Positions 1-7,004 of a stretch of 10,094 nt of DNA are shown in pieces. The stretch is from Bifidobacterium breve (GTDB lineage: Bacteria; Actinomycetota; Actinomycetes; UBA12327), in the NCBI GenBank assembly GCA_943332445.1, contig CALQPL010000019.1, positions 1 through 10,094 on the forward strand. The letters are read 5' to 3'. A model generated the notes under the pieces. It was not told the origin of the DNA. It was given only the letters and a program-made list of their open reading frames with translations, and searched no databases. The stretch's first letter is position 1, and every line of letters starts with the position of its first letter. The translations under genes were made by a program, and so were the position numbers.

Positions 1-1875
1 TATCAAAACGGAGAAAAGTGCGTCCGCTTGTGTTGCATCATCAAGAGTGACTTGCAGCAAGATGCGTTGGTCGGGATCCATCGTGGTGTCCCACAATTCC
101 TTGGCTGGCATCTCACCCAAACCTTTGAAGCGCTGGATTCCGTCTTCCTTGGGAAGCTTCTTGCCATTAGCGATGCCGGCTTCAATAAAGGAATCACGTT
201 CGCGATCGCTGTAGGCATACTGAATGTCACCTCGGCCTGACCACTTCATTTTGTACAAGGGTGGTTGCGCCAGATAAACGTTGCCCTCTTGGATCAGCGG
301 GCGCATAAAGCGGAACAAGAGCGTGAGCAACAACGTGCGGATGTGTTGACCGTCAACGTCGGCGTCAGCCATCAAGATGATCTTGTTGTAACGCAGCTTC
401 GCCATGTCGAAGTCGTCGTGGATACCCGTACCCAACGCCGTGATCAAGGCTTGCACTTCGTTGTTTTGCAACACCCGGTCAATGCGCGACTTTTCAACGT
501 TCAAGATCTTGCCTCGAATGGGCAAGATGGCTTGGAATCGTGAGTCACGACCACCCTTGGCCGAGCCGCCGGCGCTGTCACCCTCAACGATGTAGAGCTC
601 GCACTCTTCGGGGTTAGTGGACTGGCAGTCACTGAGCTTGCCTGGCAAACCGCCGGACTCCAGCAGTCCCTTACGGCCTCGAGCCAGGTCGCGGGCCTTG
701 CGGGCGGCCATCCGCGCACTGGATGCAGCCACCGCCTTGCGGACGATTTCGCGTCCCTCGGTGGGGTTTTGCTCAAACCATTCACCCAAGCGTTCGTTGG
801 TCACCTTTTGCACAAAAGACTTGGCTTCGGTGTTACCGAGCTTAGTTTTTGTTTGACCTTCGAACTGTGGCTCGCCGAGTTTGACGCTCACGATGGCGGT
901 CAACCCTTCGCGCACATCATCACCGGTGAGGTTGGTGTCCTTTTCCTTCAACAAGTTCCAGTCACGACCGAACTTGTTGACCAACGACGTCAGCGCCGCC
1001 CGGAAACCTTCTTCGTGCGTGCCACCTTCTTGCGTGTTGATCGTGTTGGCGAAGGTGTACACCGATTCGCTAAATCCTGAGTTCCACTGCATCGCGACTT
1101 CAACGCTCATGACCTTCTTCGGATCTTCAGTTTCGTAACTCAAGATCGAGGGGTGAGCGGTGCCCTTGGCGGCATTGATGTGCTTGACGAAGTCAACAAG
1201 TCCACCCTCGTAGCACCAGGTAGTGGACCGGCTTTCGCCTTGCTCATCTTCTTGTCCCACGCGCTCATCGGTGAGCACCAAAGTCAAGCCCTTATTGAGG
1301 AAAGCCATCTCTTGGAACCGTCGGGCCAACGTTTCAAAGTCATAAACGGTGGTTTCAAAAATCTCGCCGTCGGGCCAGAAGGTGACCTGTGTTCCGGTCT
1401 CGTCGGTGGCTTCATTTTGCTTCAGTGGTTCAACAGGTGCGCCGTACTTGTAGGACTGCGTGTAGCGCGCGCCATTGCGCCGTACCTCAACGTCAAGGTT
1501 GGTTGACAAAGCATTAACAACCGAAACGCCCACACCGTGCAATCCACCCGACACGGCGTAACCGCCACCACCGAACTTTCCACCAGCGTGAAGAACGGTG
1601 AGCACGACTTCAATCGCGGGGCGTCCTTCTGTTTCCACGATGTCAACGGGAATGCCTCGGCCGTTGTCGCGAACGCGAACGCCGCCATCGGCGAGAAGTG
1701 AAATTTCAATGCGATCGCAATGACCGGCTAACGCTTCGTCAACAGAGTTGTCGACCACTTCGTAGACCAAGTGGTGCAAACCGCGCTCGCCGGTCGATCC
1801 GATGTACATACCGGGGCGCTTGCGGACTGCATCGAGTCCTTCGAGAACTTGAATGGCACTGGCGTCGTATGACAC
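1..1875 (-). CDS. gyrB: DNA gyrase subunit B (3' end cut by window edge)
   Basis: ATPase subunit of DNA gyrase (GyrA2GyrB2), the type II topoisomerase that introduces negative supercoils and relieves stress ahead of replication forks. From the chosen start the frame stays open for 625 codons to the window edge. Visible landmarks in order: YDASAIQVLEGLDAVRKRPG at the N terminus, the GHKL ATPase motif EVVDNS (Glu39, Asn43), GGLHGVGVSVVNALS, the TOPRIM motif EGDSAGG (431-437), the metal-binding DADVD (504-508), and RFKGLGEM. The last visible residues (LQVTLDDATQADALFSVL) sit near the usual C terminus of actinobacterial GyrB, so roughly 30 codons are missing. Start choice: GTG at 1875 follows a GGGAGG Shine-Dalgarno and gives an N terminus that aligns with E. 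coli GyrB. ATG at 1917 or ATG at 2001 would add 14 or 42 residues without family resemblance. gyrA would be expected next, outside the window. Confidence 0.97.
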   Translation of the reverse strand, partial: MSYDASAIQVLEGLDAVRKRPGMYIGSTGERGLHHLVYEVVDNSVDEALAGHCDRIEISLLADGGVRVRDNGRGIPVDIVETEGRPAIEVVLTVLHAGGKFGGGGYAVSGGLHGVGVSVVNALSTNLDVEVRRNGARYTQSYKYGAPVEPLKQNEATDETGTQVTFWPDGEIFETTVYDFETLARRFQEMAFLNKGLTLVLTDERVGQEDEQGESRSTTWCYEGGLVDFVKHINAAKGTAHPSILSYETEDPKKVMSVEVAMQWNSGFSESVYTFANTINTQEGGTHEEGFRAALTSLVNKFGRDWNLLKEKDTNLTGDDVREGLTAIVSVKLGEPQFEGQTKTKLGNTEAKSFVQKVTNERLGEWFEQNPTEGREIVRKAVAASSARMAARKARDLARGRKGLLESGGLPGKLSDCQSTNPEECELYIVEGDSAGGSAKGGRDSRFQAILPIRGKILNVEKSRIDRVLQNNEVQALITALGTGIHDDFDMAKLRYNKIILMADADVDGQHIRTLLLTLLFRFMRPLIQEGNVYLAQPPLYKMKWSGRGDIQYAYSDRERDSFIEAGIANGKKLPKEDGIQRFKGLGEMPAKELWDTTMDPDQRILLQVTLDDATQADALFSVLI

Positions 1876-1885
1876 GTGGGTCTTG

Positions 1886-1891
1886 CCTCCC
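1886..1891 (-). promoter_or_regulatory. Ribosome binding site deciding the gyrB start
   Basis: Read on the minus strand this is GGGAGG, ten bases before the GTG at 1875. Neither ATG at 1917 nor ATG at 2001 has a comparable Shine-Dalgarno. This favours the GTG, although ten bases is at the long end of normal spacing. Confidence 0.55.
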
Positions 1892-2094
1892 GGCGCGAAG
1901 TCCTGCCACGCACACATCGTGCGCAGCTCAGCGGTGAATCTGTTGGGGTAAATCTGGCGGTACAGCAGCGGTCCGGGGAAGGGTGAACGCCGTGCCTTCA
2001 TCCTAGTGGTTCAGACCGACCATTAGTGGTCTGAGGGCCTTGATTGCCGTTTTACGGCGAGATACCCCTGATCTTGTGTCCCCCCACGCCAATC

Positions 2095-2103
2095 TGTGGA
2101 TAA
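2095..2103 (-). promoter_or_regulatory. DnaA box upstream of gyrB
   Basis: TGTGGATAA on the plus strand is TTATCCACA on the minus strand, a 9/9 match to the DnaA-box consensus TTATNCACA. It lies about 220 bases upstream of the preferred gyrB start and well outside the main origin region. It could link gyrB transcription to DnaA or titrate DnaA. The match is direct observation; the function is inference. Confidence 0.6.
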
Positions 2104-2157
2104 CCCTTGTGGGTGGATATGGGCCACATTGGGCCAATATCGGGCCTCTGAAACCGT

Positions 2158-2673
2158 TTAGCCGTAGGTGTCTCGGGGCCCGCGGCCCGGAACTGAACGT
2201 TGACCGCGCTTCCAGGACGGCGAGCGCGGACCGAGCACCTTGACCTTGGTCACGACACCGACACCCAATTCCTCATCCAACCGACGTAAAACCGTGGCCG
2301 TGAGAAGGCGCATTTGGGTGGCCCATGCCGTCGAGTCGGCTTGAACGACTAACTCATCTGCGCGGAAAGCTTGCGGAGTGACATGCGCGGCAACGTCATC
2401 ACCAACGATGGCTGGCCACTGTGTCACGATCGCGCCGATCGACAACGGTGTCACCCATTGTTGTTCTTGACTGAGTTGTTGAACGACATCGCCCACGCGT
2501 TGTGGATCGCGTTGATCGGGACCTGGACCTGAGCGTTGATCATCGGTTGTTTTGCGACGACGGTTCAACCACGTTGACCGACGTTGCACCGGTCGGTTGG
2601 TTGCTTGCGCACGAGCTTGTGCGAGTGCATCGCTTGCTGCGTCACTTGAAGCGTCACTTGATGGTTCAGTCAC
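2158..2673 (-). CDS. dciA: DciA-like DUF721 protein, replicative helicase partner
   Basis: 171-residue protein of the DUF721 family. DciA is known in bacteria lacking DnaC/DnaI as a partner of the replicative helicase DnaB, and the mycobacterial homologue sits at the same locus. The first ~58 residues are polar, charged and probably disordered. The conserved domain follows (about 58-150), with WPAIVG (86-91), His97, the ADSTAWATQ segment (112-120) and GPRSPSWKRG (148-157). The extreme C terminus GRGPRDTYG is typical of actinobacterial members. The start is a GTG whose last two bases form the recF stop (GTGA overlap), so translation is probably coupled to recF. Position between recF and gyrB is the classical actinobacterial arrangement. 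Family assignment is firm; helicase loading here is inferred from homologues. Confidence 0.92.
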   Translation of the reverse strand: MTEPSSDASSDAASDALAQARAQATNRPVQRRSTWLNRRRKTTDDQRSGPGPDQRDPQRVGDVVQQLSQEQQWVTPLSIGAIVTQWPAIVGDDVAAHVTPQAFRADELVVQADSTAWATQMRLLTATVLRRLDEELGVGVVTKVKVLGPRSPSWKRGQRSVPGRGPRDTYG

Positions 2674-3797
2674 GATGCTTTACTCACACTTCCGCGGACG
2701 ACTTCAAAGCGTTGGCCAACTAACAACGTAGGTACATCCTGCGCCACCGCTGCTGTAATTAACACCTGTTCGGCTGAACTCACCGCATGGGCTAAACGTT
2801 CCCTACGTCGGACATCGAGCTCGGCGAAAACATCATCCAAAATCAGCACCGGATCACCGCCACCACGCAGGTCATCGCGCAAAATTTCATACGAGGCTAA
2901 CCGGAGGGCCAGGGCCACCGACCAGGACTCGCCATGACTGGCATAGCCCTTTGCTGGTAAGGATCGAAGGCCCAAAAAGACATCATCGCGGTGCGGGCCC
3001 ACCAAGGACATTCCCCGCTCTAACTCGCTCTTACGGGCATTGGCCATTGCCTCGTGAAAACCCGCTTTGATCGTCTCTAGCGACGTGCCCACATCATCGC
3101 CCAAGAAGCTTCGATACTCGATGGAGGTTTCACCAGATTCCGGTGCCAGGTCGGTGTAAGCCGCCAACACCAACGGTCGCAACTCATCGATGAGTTCCAC
3201 GCGAGATTGAATGATCTGTGAACCGAAGTCGCTCAACTGTTCATCCCAGACAGCAAGTGTTGACTCGAGATTTTCCTGCGGGCGCGATGACCGTGCTGAT
3301 TTCAATAGTGAATTGCGTTGCTTTAACACGCGGTCGTAATCACTGCGAATACCTGCGAACCGCGGCAACCGCGCAGCGAGTAACTCATCAAGAAATTTGC
3401 GACGCTCGCCAGGTTCACCCTTGACCAGCGCTAAGTCCTCGGGCGCAAACAAAACGGTTCGCAGTGTTCCCAACACATCGCGAGTGCGCGTCACTGGAGC
3501 GTTGTTAAGTCGCGCTCGGTTCGATCCCGACGCGGTGATTTCAAGATCAACATCAATTGATCGGCCCTCACCCACCACAGTGCAGCGAACAATGGCGCGG
3601 TCAGCTCCTTCGCGCACTAACGGAGCGTCGGTAGCCACTCGGTGGCTAGACAGGCTGCCCACATAGCGCAGGGCCTCCACCAAATTGGTCTTTCCCTGGC
3701 CGTTGAGCCCAACAAAGACGGTGATTCCAGGTTCTAACGCCACCACGGCAGTTGAGTACGACCGGTAATCCACCAATTCAAGGCGCTGGACAAACAC
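2670..3797 (-). CDS. recF: DNA replication and repair protein RecF
   Basis: 375-residue SMC/ABC-type ATPase that, with RecO and RecR, helps load RecA at single-strand gaps and stalled forks. The Walker A motif GLNGQGKT is at 30-37, the ABC signature region SHGESWSVALALRLA at 287-301, and Walker B LILDD at 318-322 with the D-loop ELD at 326-328. VGPHRDD (266-272) is also characteristic. Length is normal for the family. It starts with GTG; an in-frame TGA lies two codons upstream, so no longer start exists, and MFVQRLELVDYRSY matches the family N terminus. The dnaN stop is 29 bases upstream and dciA overlaps its stop by four bases, which suggests one dnaN-recF-dciA transcription unit. No clear Shine-Dalgarno is visible. 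Confidence 0.96.
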   Translation of the reverse strand: MFVQRLELVDYRSYSTAVVALEPGITVFVGLNGQGKTNLVEALRYVGSLSSHRVATDAPLVREGADRAIVRCTVVGEGRSIDVDLEITASGSNRARLNNAPVTRTRDVLGTLRTVLFAPEDLALVKGEPGERRKFLDELLAARLPRFAGIRSDYDRVLKQRNSLLKSARSSRPQENLESTLAVWDEQLSDFGSQIIQSRVELIDELRPLVLAAYTDLAPESGETSIEYRSFLGDDVGTSLETIKAGFHEAMANARKSELERGMSLVGPHRDDVFLGLRSLPAKGYASHGESWSVALALRLASYEILRDDLRGGGDPVLILDDVFAELDVRRRERLAHAVSSAEQVLITAAVAQDVPTLLVGQRFEVVRGSVSKAS

Positions 3798-3826
3798 GGC
3801 TCACACCAAAAAACTCAGGGAAAAAA

Positions 3827-4960
3827 TCATCCGGCCATACGAACGGGCATCAAGAGGTAACGGTAGCTGCTGTCCGGTTTCGCATCAGCGGTGAGCATTC
3901 CCGTGAGCACGGCCGGCTTACTTGATGACACAAAGGTCATCGACACGTAATCACCAACAACGGCATTCAATCCATCAACCAAATATTGCGGGTTGAACGC
4001 GATCAAAATGTCTTCACCAGTGACCTGGGCATCAACCGATTCACTCGCTTGGGCTTCATCACCAGTGCCAGCCTCGAGAGTGAGGCCTTCACTGGAAAAA
4101 GCTAACCGAATCGGTGTGTTGCGTTCAGCCACCAATGAGACACGCTTTACCGCGTCAATAAATGATGCTTTTTCAATCTGTGCCGACGTCGCCGAGTCAT
4201 CGGGAAATAGGGATCGGTACTTCGGGAATTCACCATCAATGAGTCGCGTGGTCGTGCTGCGGCCAGCGCCGGAAAAACCAACCAGTGATTCCACAGCACC
4301 GTCTCGAGAACTAAACGCGAGCTCGACTTCAGTGGCCGATGTCATGGCTTTAGCGGTCTCGTTCAGGGTTCGGCCCAGGATTAATGCCGTTGCCGAAATG
4401 GAGGATTGTTCAGGTTTCCACGGGATTTCACGCACTGCTAAGCGGTACCTATCGGTGGCCGCAAGAGTTAGTGTGTCGCCTTCAATTTCAAGTCGGATGC
4501 CAGTGAGTGCGGGAAGTGTTTCATCGCGGCCAGCAGCAATGGCTACCTGACTAATCGCTGAAGTAAACGTGGGCCCATCTATAAGACCAGACACTGTGGG
4601 CATTGCGGGAAGTGATGGGTAATCCTCGACAGGAAGAGTGAGTAACGTAAATCGTGAACTGCCACATTCAACATTGACGCGTGGACCATCAGTGGCGATG
4701 GTGACTGGTATGTGTGGCAAGGCACGAGTGATGTCAGCTAACAAGCGGCCGGAAACCAAAACGCGACCTGGTTCTTCGACATCGGCATCTAAGGAAATTT
4801 GAGCAGAAACTTCAAGATCAAATCCAGACAACGTTAAAGATGTTTGCGTTGCTTCAAGAAGTAGACCAGCCAAAACTGGAGCGGTCGGGCGCGCTGGCAA
4901 ACTGCGTGCAGCCCAGGCCACAGCATCAGCTAAGGCACTTGAATCGATCGTGAATTTCAC
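3827..4960 (-). CDS. dnaN: DNA polymerase III sliding clamp (beta subunit)
   Basis: 377-residue beta clamp, the ring-shaped dimer that tethers DNA polymerase III and other clamp-binding proteins to DNA. Three clamp folds of roughly 120 residues each fit the length. Family landmarks are ATDRYRLA (168-175), DGEFPKYRSLFP (242-253), FNPQYLVDGL (322-331) and the C-terminal LMPVRM (370-375), which lines the peptide-binding pocket. The start is GTG at 4960, preceded seven bases upstream by GGAAGG, and MKFTIDSSALADAV is a normal clamp N terminus. It is the first gene downstream of oriC on this strand and has recF 29 bases after it. Confidence 0.97.
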   Translation of the reverse strand: MKFTIDSSALADAVAWAARSLPARPTAPVLAGLLLEATQTSLTLSGFDLEVSAQISLDADVEEPGRVLVSGRLLADITRALPHIPVTIATDGPRVNVECGSSRFTLLTLPVEDYPSLPAMPTVSGLIDGPTFTSAISQVAIAAGRDETLPALTGIRLEIEGDTLTLAATDRYRLAVREIPWKPEQSSISATALILGRTLNETAKAMTSATEVELAFSSRDGAVESLVGFSGAGRSTTTRLIDGEFPKYRSLFPDDSATSAQIEKASFIDAVKRVSLVAERNTPIRLAFSSEGLTLEAGTGDEAQASESVDAQVTGEDILIAFNPQYLVDGLNAVVGDYVSMTFVSSSKPAVLTGMLTADAKPDSSYRYLLMPVRMAG

Positions 4961-4967
4961 GTGTGTT

Positions 4968-4973
4968 CCTTCC
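4968..4973 (-). promoter_or_regulatory. Ribosome binding site of dnaN
   Basis: GGAAGG on the minus strand, within AAGGAAGGAA, seven bases before the GTG start. It supports the non-ATG start of dnaN. Confidence 0.7.
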
Positions 4974-5112
4974 TTGCACCGCAGCGGTACATGTCGCTAC
5001 CTCACCGGAAGTGGCAGACAGTGACTGTGGTGATCATGCCGGATGTGTCGAAGTGGTGTGTATGGAACCTCAATGTGGGCTCAATCCACATGTTCTGGAA
5101 TTACACATTGAG

Positions 5113-5141
5113 TAGATAGATAAATGTCGTAGTAGTACTAG
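5113..5141 (+). other. Candidate DnaA-trio / DNA unwinding element
   Basis: The stretch has TAGATAGATAA at 5113-5123 and TAGTAGTACTAG at 5130-5141, inside the most AT-rich part of the intergenic region. DnaA-trios are runs of TAG/TAA-type triplets that guide DnaA oligomers onto single-stranded DNA. The nearest DnaA-box-like sequences are weak (5082-5090 and 5146-5154), and the perfect boxes are about 80-100 bases away, so the assignment is tentative. Confidence 0.4.
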
Positions 5142-5219
5142 GTGATGGGGATAGTGGGGACAACCTCGAATTAGGCACGAAATCCACACTTTTACCTGGG
5201 GAAGTATTTCGGGTTTTCC

Positions 5220-5228
5220 TGTGGATAA
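5220..5228 (-). promoter_or_regulatory. DnaA box in oriC (perfect)
   Basis: TGTGGATAA on the plus strand, a 9/9 match to the reverse complement of TTATCCACA. It forms a direct repeat TGTGGATAAC with the next box, 20 bases apart. Confidence 0.85.
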
Positions 5229-5239
5229 CTTAGATTATT

Positions 5240-5248
5240 TGTGGATAA
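5240..5248 (-). promoter_or_regulatory. DnaA box in oriC (perfect)
   Basis: Second perfect TGTGGATAA, in the same orientation as the box at 5220-5228. The AT-rich spacer CTTAGATTATT lies between them. Confidence 0.85.
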
Positions 5249-5275
5249 CCTTCGTGTTTTGTGCGGGTTTCGATG

Positions 5276-5284
5276 TTATCCACG
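5276..5284 (+). promoter_or_regulatory. DnaA box in oriC (one mismatch)
   Basis: TTATCCACG, one mismatch at the last base. It faces the opposite way to the two perfect boxes. Confidence 0.7.
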
Positions 5285-5319
5285 GGATTGTCCGGAGCTT
5301 TCACCCCAGATACACACGT

Positions 5320-5328
5320 TTATCCCCA
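5320..5328 (+). promoter_or_regulatory. DnaA box in oriC (one mismatch)
   Basis: TTATCCCCA, differing from TTATCCACA at position seven only. It has the same orientation as the box at 5276-5284 and lies 30 bases beyond the dnaA stop codon. Confidence 0.6.
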
Positions 5329-5357
5329 GGTTGTGTATGAGGCTGGTGAAACAGATG

Positions 5358-6794
5358 TTATTGCTGAGTTTGAGACTTAATACGGTTGGTCAATTCCGAC
5401 ACCTGGTTAAAAACGCTGCGGCGCTCACCCATCAAGGTCCGGATCTTTCGATCGGCGTGCATCACCGTGGTGTGGTCACGTCCACCAAATTGCTGGCCAA
5501 TCTTAGGAAGTGAAAGGTCAGTCAATTCTCGACACAGGTACATGGCGATCTGACGAGCATTAACTAGAACCCGAGAACGAGATGCGCCGCACAGGTCGTC
5601 AATGGTCAGGCCGAAGTACTGAGCGGTTTGGGCCATGATCGTCGCCGAGGTGATCTCGGGGCCGGCACCATGCGGGAACAAGTCCTTCAACACGATCTCA
5701 GCTAGGGCCATATCGACCGGCTGACGGTTGAGGTTGGCGAAGGCCGTGACTCGGATCAGTGCACCTTCGAGTTCTCGAATGTTGGTTGCCACCTTGGAGG
5801 CGATGAACTCCAGGACCTCGGGTGGAGCAGACAACTTTTCTTGCGCCTGCTTCTTTCGCAAAATCGCAATACGCGTCTCGAGGTCAGGTGCTTGAACGTC
5901 GGTCATAAGGCCCCACTCGAAGCGTGAGCGCATGCGCTCTTCAAACTGCTCGAGCTGCTTGGGCGGCAAGTCACTGGTGACAACAATTTGCTTATTCGCG
6001 TTATGCAACGTGTTGAAGGTATGGAAGAACTCTTCCTGAGTTTGGACTTTGCCCTGCAGGAATTGCACGTCGTCGACCAACAACACATCAATATCGCGAT
6101 AGCGCTTTTGAAAAGCTTGGGCTTTGTCGTCACGAATACTGTTAATGAAGTCGTTGGTGAATTCCTCGGAACTGACATAACGCACACGTGCGCGAGGGTT
6201 GAGGTTTCGCGTGTAGTGGCCAATGGCGTGCAGTAAGTGAGTCTTTCCCAAACCTGATTCACCATAGATAAATAGCGGGTTGTAGGCCTGGGCGGGGACT
6301 TCAGCCACAGCAATGGCGGCCGCGTGGGCGAATCGATTTGACGAGCCGATAACAAAAGTGTCGAAGGTGTATTTCGGGTTCAATCGCGAGGTGTCAGCAC
6401 CGCGTTGTGTGGGTAGCTCACTGGGGGTGGGTGCATCACGACGAGCAGCCGCTAAGTCAATAACGGCGTCGTGTGTCGACTCACCATTGGTAGTTGGTGC
6501 ACTGTTATCGGTCGGAGTTTCGGTCTCTGCTTCAACGGTGACGGCAAGTCGAATTTCGTGGCCGAGGGCCTGGGACAGTGCGTTCACCACAACGTCGCGC
6601 AATTTGGTTTCGAGGACTTCTTTGGTCAACTCGTTCGGTGCCGCCAGGAGAACGGTGTCACCGACCACGGCAATCGCGTGGGTCAGATCGAGAAACGCAT
6701 GCTGGTGACGAGGCAGATCCGCGTCCGCAACATTGGTCAGGACCTGCGACCAGATGTTGTCCAGGTCCACGCTTTGATCAACAGACTCGGTCAC
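5358..6794 (-). CDS. dnaA: Chromosomal replication initiator protein DnaA
   Basis: 478-residue AAA+ initiator that binds DnaA boxes, oligomerises with ATP and opens oriC. Domain I is N-terminal (LDNIWSQVL onward), followed by a short acidic, Ser/Thr-rich linker (domain II, about 90-135). The AAA+ core starts at NPKYTFDTFVIGSSNRFA. Walker A GESGLGKT is at 178-185, Walker B LLVDD at 238-242, the arginine finger in RSRF is about Arg291, and the sensor-2 Arg340 is in NIRELEGAL. Domain IV carries the DNA-binding signature GGRDHTTVMHA (437-447). Start: GTG at 6794 is preceded ten bases upstream by GAGGAA. A TTG at 6812 is in frame and would add six residues, but it overlaps that Shine-Dalgarno. The gene reads toward oriC, and a DnaA box upstream suggests autoregulation. 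Confidence 0.97.
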   Translation of the reverse strand: MTESVDQSVDLDNIWSQVLTNVADADLPRHQHAFLDLTHAIAVVGDTVLLAAPNELTKEVLETKLRDVVVNALSQALGHEIRLAVTVEAETETPTDNSAPTTNGESTHDAVIDLAAARRDAPTPSELPTQRGADTSRLNPKYTFDTFVIGSSNRFAHAAAIAVAEVPAQAYNPLFIYGESGLGKTHLLHAIGHYTRNLNPRARVRYVSSEEFTNDFINSIRDDKAQAFQKRYRDIDVLLVDDVQFLQGKVQTQEEFFHTFNTLHNANKQIVVTSDLPPKQLEQFEERMRSRFEWGLMTDVQAPDLETRIAILRKKQAQEKLSAPPEVLEFIASKVATNIRELEGALIRVTAFANLNRQPVDMALAEIVLKDLFPHGAGPEITSATIMAQTAQYFGLTIDDLCGASRSRVLVNARQIAMYLCRELTDLSLPKIGQQFGGRDHTTVMHADRKIRTLMGERRSVFNQVSELTNRIKSQTQQ

Positions 6795-6804
6795 TGGTCC
6801 TACT

Positions 6805-6810
6805 TTCCTC
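6805..6810 (-). promoter_or_regulatory. Ribosome binding site deciding the dnaA start
   Basis: GAGGAA on the minus strand, ten bases before the GTG at 6794. The alternative TTG at 6812 sits on the edge of this element and has no Shine-Dalgarno of its own. This favours the GTG. Confidence 0.5.
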
Positions 6811-6848
6811 AAACGGTCAAATCGGGCGATACAGGTACATCCACAAAG

Positions 6849-6857
6849 TTATCCACA
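6849..6857 (+). promoter_or_regulatory. DnaA box upstream of dnaA (perfect)
   Basis: TTATCCACA, a 9/9 match, 54 bases upstream of the dnaA GTG start. A DnaA box in the dnaA promoter or leader is common and usually serves negative autoregulation. That function is inferred here. Confidence 0.8.
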
Positions 6858-6995
6858 GGCTGTGCATGCGGAGCTGGGGATTCCCCTAAAACGGGACGCA
6901 GTAGGACCTTGAGGGCTTGCGAGGTCTACATCGCTGGTACTAGGGAAGTGCAGCAGAGGCGAAAACCTACCCCGAGGTGGGACGTCAAGGCAAGG

Positions 6996-7004
6996 TTTTC
7001 CACA
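6996..7004 (+). promoter_or_regulatory. DnaA box-like site (one mismatch)
   Basis: TTTTCCACA differs from TTATCCACA at position three. It lies midway between dnaA and rpmH, so it could affect either promoter. A single near-match can occur by chance. Confidence 0.45.

Larger units (their letters stand above)
1876..2157. promoter_or_regulatory. gyrB leader / dciA-gyrB intergenic region
   Basis: This 282-base gene-free stretch presumably holds a gyrB promoter. It contains a perfect DnaA box (2095-2103) and a weaker two-mismatch one (2112-2120). It also has a 7-base inverted repeat TCAGACC/GGTCTGA (2011-2017 and 2028-2034), an overlapping GACCA/TGGTC pair (2018-2022 and 2027-2031), and a GCCGT-TTT-ACGGC hairpin (2046-2058). 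Three GGGCC copies lie at 2121, 2131 and 2142, about one helical turn apart, and ATTGG-G-CCAAT spans 2128-2138. I could not pick convincing -35 and -10 boxes. If translation really began at 2001, the part from 1876 to 2001 would be coding. Confidence 0.5.
4961..5357. other. oriC: Probable chromosomal replication origin oriC
   Basis: 397-base gene-free region between dnaA and dnaN, the standard position of oriC in Actinomycetota. It contains two perfect DnaA boxes (5220-5228, 5240-5248) and two with one mismatch (5276-5284, 5320-5328). Weaker versions occur at 5082-5090, 5146-5154, 5180-5188, 5308-5316 and 5332-5340; the last is one mismatch from TGTGNATAA. An AT-rich stretch at about 5091-5140 carries repeated TAG-like triplets (5113-5123 and 5130-5141) and is the best candidate for the unwinding element. 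A second AT-rich spacer separates the two perfect boxes. The dnaN promoter must also lie in this region or upstream, but I cannot place it. Confidence 0.88.

Noticed and set aside
3993..4550. 185-codon open frame on the plus strand opposite dnaN
   Set aside because: It is the antisense shadow of a conserved clamp gene, with no recognisable domain or ribosome binding site.
4954..4962. TTTCACGTG over the dnaN start codon as a parS half site
   Set aside because: Only the left half and centre of parS match; the right arm (TGTTC) is unrelated to AAACA.
6313..6708. 131-codon open frame on the plus strand opposite the 5' part of dnaA
   Set aside because: It lies antisense to the domain I/II and early AAA+ coding region of dnaA; composition looks like a reading-frame shadow.
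6876..6886. GGGGATTCCCC as a specific operator or terminator
   Set aside because: An 11-base palindrome of low complexity with no T-run and no partner copy.
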